In this document: positions 59,825-64,000 of the stretch, one piece after another
Layout: each line of letters begins with the position of its first letter
Position numbering within the stretch: position 1 is the first letter of the stretch
Source: Candidatus Scalindua sp.
GTDB lineage: Bacteria > Planctomycetota > Brocadiia > Brocadiales > Scalinduaceae
Length of the DNA: 64,000 bases
NCBI GenBank assembly: GCA_018670825.1
Contig: JABHIW010000153.1
Location: forward strand, 23,747-87,746
Direction of reading: 5' to 3'
Position numbers and translations under genes: made by a program
Notes under the pieces: model-generated
Seen by the model: the letters and a program-made list of their open reading frames with translations, nothing else
Database searches by the model: none
Told to the model about the DNA's origin: nothing

Positions 59825-60187
59825 TTATTTTTTTACCCATGAAATAGCTGCTTGAATTTCAGATGTATCATAAGTCTTGGCTTGACCGCTAATAAAGTGT
59901 GAACCAATCTTCGCGGACCATTCTACCCATTTTGGGCCACCAACAAGAGCTATCTTTTCAAACTCATTTCTATGCTGAAGTCCAAATTTTGCATCATCCC
60001 ATGCAGCTCCAATTTTCCATCCAGTAAAACTGTCAGCCAAATATATTACTATTTTTATCTTTCCAAATACCCGTATCAACTGATCAAGTTTTGGTATTAA
60101 TACCTCTTCATAATCTCTGGTTGTAAGTTTATCAGTTGCCTTTATGGCAAGGGTACTACCTTCTGTTTCTGGCATAATTTCAATCAT
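59825..60187 (-). CDS. SpoIIAA/STAS-like protein
   Basis: TRDYEEVLIPKLDQLIRVFGKIKIVIYLADSFTGWKIGAAWDDAKFGLQHRNEFEKIALVGGPKW. Confidence 0.8.
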   Translation of the reverse strand: MIEIMPETEGSTLAIKATDKLTTRDYEEVLIPKLDQLIRVFGKIKIVIYLADSFTGWKIGAAWDDAKFGLQHRNEFEKIALVGGPKWVEWSAKIGSHFISGQAKTYDTSEIQAAISWVKK

Positions 60188-60634
60188 TTTATAGCCTCAT
60201 ATGTTTTAATTTATAGATGCAACTATGATCATTACCGCCTTTTAAAAATATAAGGTCATCCTTTTCATCATTGCGCCGGTATTAGTACCTGTACTAATGA
60301 TAGATTTTATTATTTCTCGATTTAATCCTAAATACAATATAAAATCAAGACTTAAAAAAACATTGCTGTCACTATAGACTGGTTTACAAGAAGACCTGGA
60401 TTTAATAGGAAAAGCACAATAGGATTTATGTACTTACTATTGTTGTCTTTGACTTTTAGGTATATAATGCCGTGTATATGCTGAAATAAATATAAGAAGC
60501 TTTGATACATGGTTTTCATAATCATAAATCAATTCGCTACCTGAGAATAAACAAAAGTGTCATTATCGTTGTTTTGAATTTATCCGCCTGAATGACAGAG
60601 CCCCCGCTTTGCCGGACGGGCACGGAATAACGTC

Positions 60635-60662
60635 ACACTGAGCACATTCGCACGCTCAGTGT
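60635..60662. other. Hairpin ACACTGAGC...GCTCAGTGT upstream of antiporter gene
   Basis: Perfect 9-bp arms. Confidence 0.5.
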
Positions 60663-60720
60663 AAACGCTGTTGAAGTGTTGTCAACATTTAATTTCCTCA
60701 TATGATTTGGATAAATTAAC

Positions 60721-62367
60721 ATGCATGATTCTGGATCTATAACACTTATCGTAGATATCGTCATTATCATTTCGACTTCCTTCTTATTCGGGATATTTGC
60801 GTATAAGTTGAAACAATCAGTTATTCTCGCTTATATACTGGTAGGTATACTGATAGGGCCATACGGATTTGGTTTGATCAACAAAGTGGGGGAGGTACAT
60901 TCCCTGGCAGAAATAGGTGTTGCCCTGCTTATGTTTGTTATAGGGGTTGAATTCAAAATTTCAAAGCTGGGGAATATCTGGAAGGTTATTATTTTTGGAG
61001 GCATCTTTCAGATTGTATGTATGATCGTTGCCGGGTATTCCCTTTCCAGGATTATGGGTTACTCATTACTGAACTCACTTCTCCTGGGGATGATAGGTTC
61101 TATCAGTAGTACAATGATTATCGTAAAGATATTAACTGAGCGCAGAGAGATGGAGCGGTTGCATAGCAGAATAATAGTCGGATTGCTTATTGTTCAGGAC
61201 CTTGCAGTAGTCTTTATGGTATGTTTTATTATTAACTTTGAGAATATCGCCAGCGGCAATATTCTTGATTTTGTAAAAGTACTGGGATTCAGTATATCTG
61301 TCCTTATTGCAATAGTATTTATAGGTAGAAAGCTTTTACCGAAGGTTATGTACCTTATCGTAAAAACGGGAAACAAAGAGATGTTTCTCCTTTCCATTTT
61401 CTCATTTGCAATAGGCATTTCCGTCACCACTCATCTGTTAGGTCTTTCCATTTCACTAGGCGCTTTTATTGTAGGGTTTTTGCTTTCAGAGGCGGAATAC
61501 AATTCAGAAATTTCAGCTCAAATACGTCCGCTTAAAGACATATTTATCGTCATATTTTTTGTTTCAGTAGGATTGCTTATAAACCCCAGGATATTGATGG
61601 ACAACATTATGCTGGTTGTTTTACTTACCTTTCTGATAATGTTCGGAAAATTTATTTTCTGTGCCTTGCCTACATGGTGTTTTGGATATGATGGCAAGAC
61701 TTCGGTAAGGGTGGGTATGGGAATGATGCAGATCGGAGAATTTTCGTTTGTGATGCTTACCATCGGACAGAAACACGGATTCCTTTCATCTACCATCTTT
61801 TCGTCAACAATTGCGGCTGCACTTATTTCAATAATGCTTACTCCGCTTGCAATCAAACAGGCAGATAGTGTGTATAATTTTTTAACCAGTACCATACCTC
61901 TGGGGAAATTGTTAAGCTACATTCCTCACTATAGGCTGGAGGAAAGCAAAGAGGCAGAAAAATCATTAACCGGTCATGTGATACTCTGTGGCTATGGAAA
62001 TTCGGGGATCAGGGTTGCTGATGGTTTAAAGGAAAAAAAGGAAATGGTTGTGATAGAACACGATATTAAAAAGATAGAAATTCTGAAAAATAGAGGATTT
62101 AAGTATTTATTCGGGGATGCAATGAACCATCATCTTTTGCTCAAAGCAGGTATTTCTACTGCCAGGATTTTGATTATGGCTATTCCTGATTTAGAGACAA
62201 AAAAAATCGCTACAAGATACGCGAAAGTATATAACCACGAGATAATGGTCATTGCCAGGGCGGTGACTGAAAGTGAAAAGAGAGAATTGCAGCAGATTGG
62301 GGTTGATTATACGATAATCCCAATGTCTTTAGAAGCAGCAGAGATTATTGATAAAATAATAGAATAA
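60721..62367 (+). CDS. CPA2 cation:proton antiporter with TrkA-N domain (Kef-type)
   Basis: Multi-TM N-terminus; VILCGYGNSGIRVADGLKEKKEMVVIEHD NAD-binding domain. Confidence 0.93.
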   Translation: MHDSGSITLIVDIVIIISTSFLFGIFAYKLKQSVILAYILVGILIGPYGFGLINKVGEVHSLAEIGVALLMFVIGVEFKISKLGNIWKVIIFGGIFQIVCMIVAGYSLSRIMGYSLLNSLLLGMIGSISSTMIIVKILTERREMERLHSRIIVGLLIVQDLAVVFMVCFIINFENIASGNILDFVKVLGFSISVLIAIVFIGRKLLPKVMYLIVKTGNKEMFLLSIFSFAIGISVTTHLLGLSISLGAFIVGFLLSEAEYNSEISAQIRPLKDIFIVIFFVSVGLLINPRILMDNIMLVVLLTFLIMFGKFIFCALPTWCFGYDGKTSVRVGMGMMQIGEFSFVMLTIGQKHGFLSSTIFSSTIAAALISIMLTPLAIKQADSVYNFLTSTIPLGKLLSYIPHYRLEESKEAEKSLTGHVILCGYGNSGIRVADGLKEKKEMVVIEHDIKKIEILKNRGFKYLFGDAMNHHLLLKAGISTARILIMAIPDLETKKIATRYAKVYNHEIMVIARAVTESEKRELQQIGVDYTIIPMSLEAAEIIDKIIE

Positions 62368-62523
62368 TTTTTTCAATAAATATGAACCCCGTCAATTCTG
62401 TTCCTATAATCACTGATCTAACCTGGATATAATGACCAAATATCACAAAAAAAAGATTAATAATCTATCGCTTATCACCAGTTTAAAATTTTAAGAATTT
62501 CCTGATATTCGGACAAAATCTTC

Positions 62524-62862
62524 TTATACTGCAGTATCACCCTGTTCACCTGTGCGGACTCGATATGCGTTCATGACATCAAAAACAAATATCTTTCCAT
62601 CACCGATACTACCGGTTTGTGATACTTCTATAATGGTCTCTACTGTAGTATCCAGATCTTCATCAGGAACAACAATTTCAAGCTTGACTTTTGGAAGTAG
62701 ATCTACATTGAACTTCTTTCCCTTCCATACTTCACTTACACCCTTCTGATGGCCATGTCCTTTTACTTCTGATACTGTTATGCACTCGCATCCCGCTTCT
62801 TTAAGAGAATCCTGAGTCATGCTGAGTTTTTCCGGTCGAATAAACGCTTCAATCTTTTTCAT
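62524..62862 (-). CDS. P-II family nitrogen regulatory protein
   Basis: MKKIEAFIRPEKL...TVSEVKGHGHQKG...FLPKVKLEI-like VDLLPKVKLEIVVPDEDL...TGSIGDGKIFVFDV; start at 62862 by alignment to GlnB. Confidence 0.95.
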   Translation of the reverse strand: MKKIEAFIRPEKLSMTQDSLKEAGCECITVSEVKGHGHQKGVSEVWKGKKFNVDLLPKVKLEIVVPDEDLDTTVETIIEVSQTGSIGDGKIFVFDVMNAYRVRTGEQGDTAV

Positions 62863-63172
62863 AATTACTCCTCCTCTCAAAACAATTTAACAATTACTAT
62901 TATTCATTTTTATCGCTGTCGATTTCATCTATTGTGTTTCCCAATATCTCAAAATATTGTGCTAGTAGACCGTCATCATACTTTATCAGCATTCATCTTT
63001 CCATATTAATTTGTCATTTTATTACAGGGTATTAATTTCAAATTTCATAATTCAATAGAAACAGAAGTATTCTCCGCAAATAAGCGGTATGAATTGTTGT
63101 TTTATTTGGATATAATCCAGTTTCGATATTTGAACAGAAATTAGTTATATTTTAAGTATAGAAAGGCTATAA

Positions 63173-64000
63173 ATGCAAAGAGCGTTATCATCACTACTAT
63201 TTTGTATTATTTTAATAACATTATTTACAGGGAATCTGAGAGTTTTATCTTCAGATACTGAGGTAAAAAATATGAAACATAAATCCGCAGACAGCGATAT
63301 CAAGAAGCATCATAATAGACTCGAACTTGAGAAGAGCCCTTACTTACTTCAACATGCCGATAACCCTGTAGATTGGTATGCATGGGGACCGGAAGCTTTT
63401 GAAAAAGCCATAAAGGAAAACAGACCTATTTTTCTTTCTATCGGTTATTCAACATGTCATTGGTGCCACGTAATGGCGCATGAGTCATTCGAGGACCCGG
63501 AGGTTGCCAGGTTAATGAATGAGGTGTTTATCTGTATCAAAGTTGACAGGGAAGAGCGGCCTGACATAGACAATATTTATATGCGTGTCTGTCAAATGAT
63601 GACGGGTAGTGGGGGGTGGCCGCTAACCATCCTCATGACACCTGATAAGAAACCCTTTTTTGCCGGTACGTATATTCCTCGGGAGAGTCATCATGGACGG
63701 TTAGGTATGATGGATTTAGTGCCACGTATCAAAGAGCTCTGGGATACACAGCATGATGAAATTCTAAAATCCGCAGATAAGATTACGGCCAGTCTTAACC
63801 AGATTGCTCATGACGCTTCAGGGCCAGAACTTGATAAATCCACCTTAAAGACCACGTACGAACAGCTCAATGGGAGATACAGTGAACAGTATGGTGGTTT
63901 CGGGAATGCTCCAAAATTTCCAAGTCCCCAGAACCTTCTCTTTTTACTGCGCTATTGGCAGAGTACGAATGATGAGAAGGCCTTGAGGATGGTAGTCAAA
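63173..64000 (+). CDS. DUF255/thioredoxin-like protein (YyaL/SPATA20 family), N-terminal part (runs off right edge)
   Basis: Not in ORF track: signal peptide then [65 protein letters not shown]. Confidence 0.92.
   Translation, partial: MQRALSSLLFCIILITLFTGNLRVLSSDTEVKNMKHKSADSDIKKHHNRLELEKSPYLLQHADNPVDWYAWGPEAFEKAIKENRPIFLSIGYSTCHWCHVMAHESFEDPEVARLMNEVFICIKVDREERPDIDNIYMRVCQMMTGSGGWPLTILMTPDKKPFFAGTYIPRESHHGRLGMMDLVPRIKELWDTQHDEILKSADKITASLNQIAHDASGPELDKSTLKTTYEQLNGRYSEQYGGFGNAPKFPSPQNLLFLLRYWQSTNDEKALRMVVK

Overview
AT-rich bacterial window of about 64 kb. Gene content (futalosine-pathway menaquinone genes, NQR/RNF-type complex, PEP-CTERM proteins, giant RHS proteins) would suit a Planctomycete, possibly anammox-like, but taxonomy is inference only. 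Core modules: an NQR/RNF-like operon on the minus strand with a fused NqrD/NqrE-like subunit and an Fe-S-bearing NqrA/RnfC-like subunit (1-5463); mqnB-mqnD (39952-41441); gcvH-gcvPA-gcvPB-lipA-lplA (54968-59792); a CPA2/Kef antiporter, a PII protein and the start of a DUF255/YyaL-type protein at the right edge. Accessory content: PIN/RHH toxin-antitoxin pair, an LRR-Roc-COR protein with a TIR-like C-terminus, an integron-like remnant (two attC-like sites around a cupin cassette, one apparently split by a 740-bp ORF-less group II intron), two giant RHS/YD proteins (one with an in-frame stop, one with a teneurin-like NHL+YD order), a TIR-TPR protein, a jacalin-like lectin, three PEP-CTERM proteins (one frameshifted), and several pseudogenes and interspersed palindromic repeats. 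The most interesting signals are the intron-split attC site, the reiterated mqnB 5' module, the TIR/ROCO proteins, the shared upstream block of the lectin and PEP-CTERM loci, and the two single-base gene lesions. No CRISPR array, rRNA or tRNA was recognised by eye.
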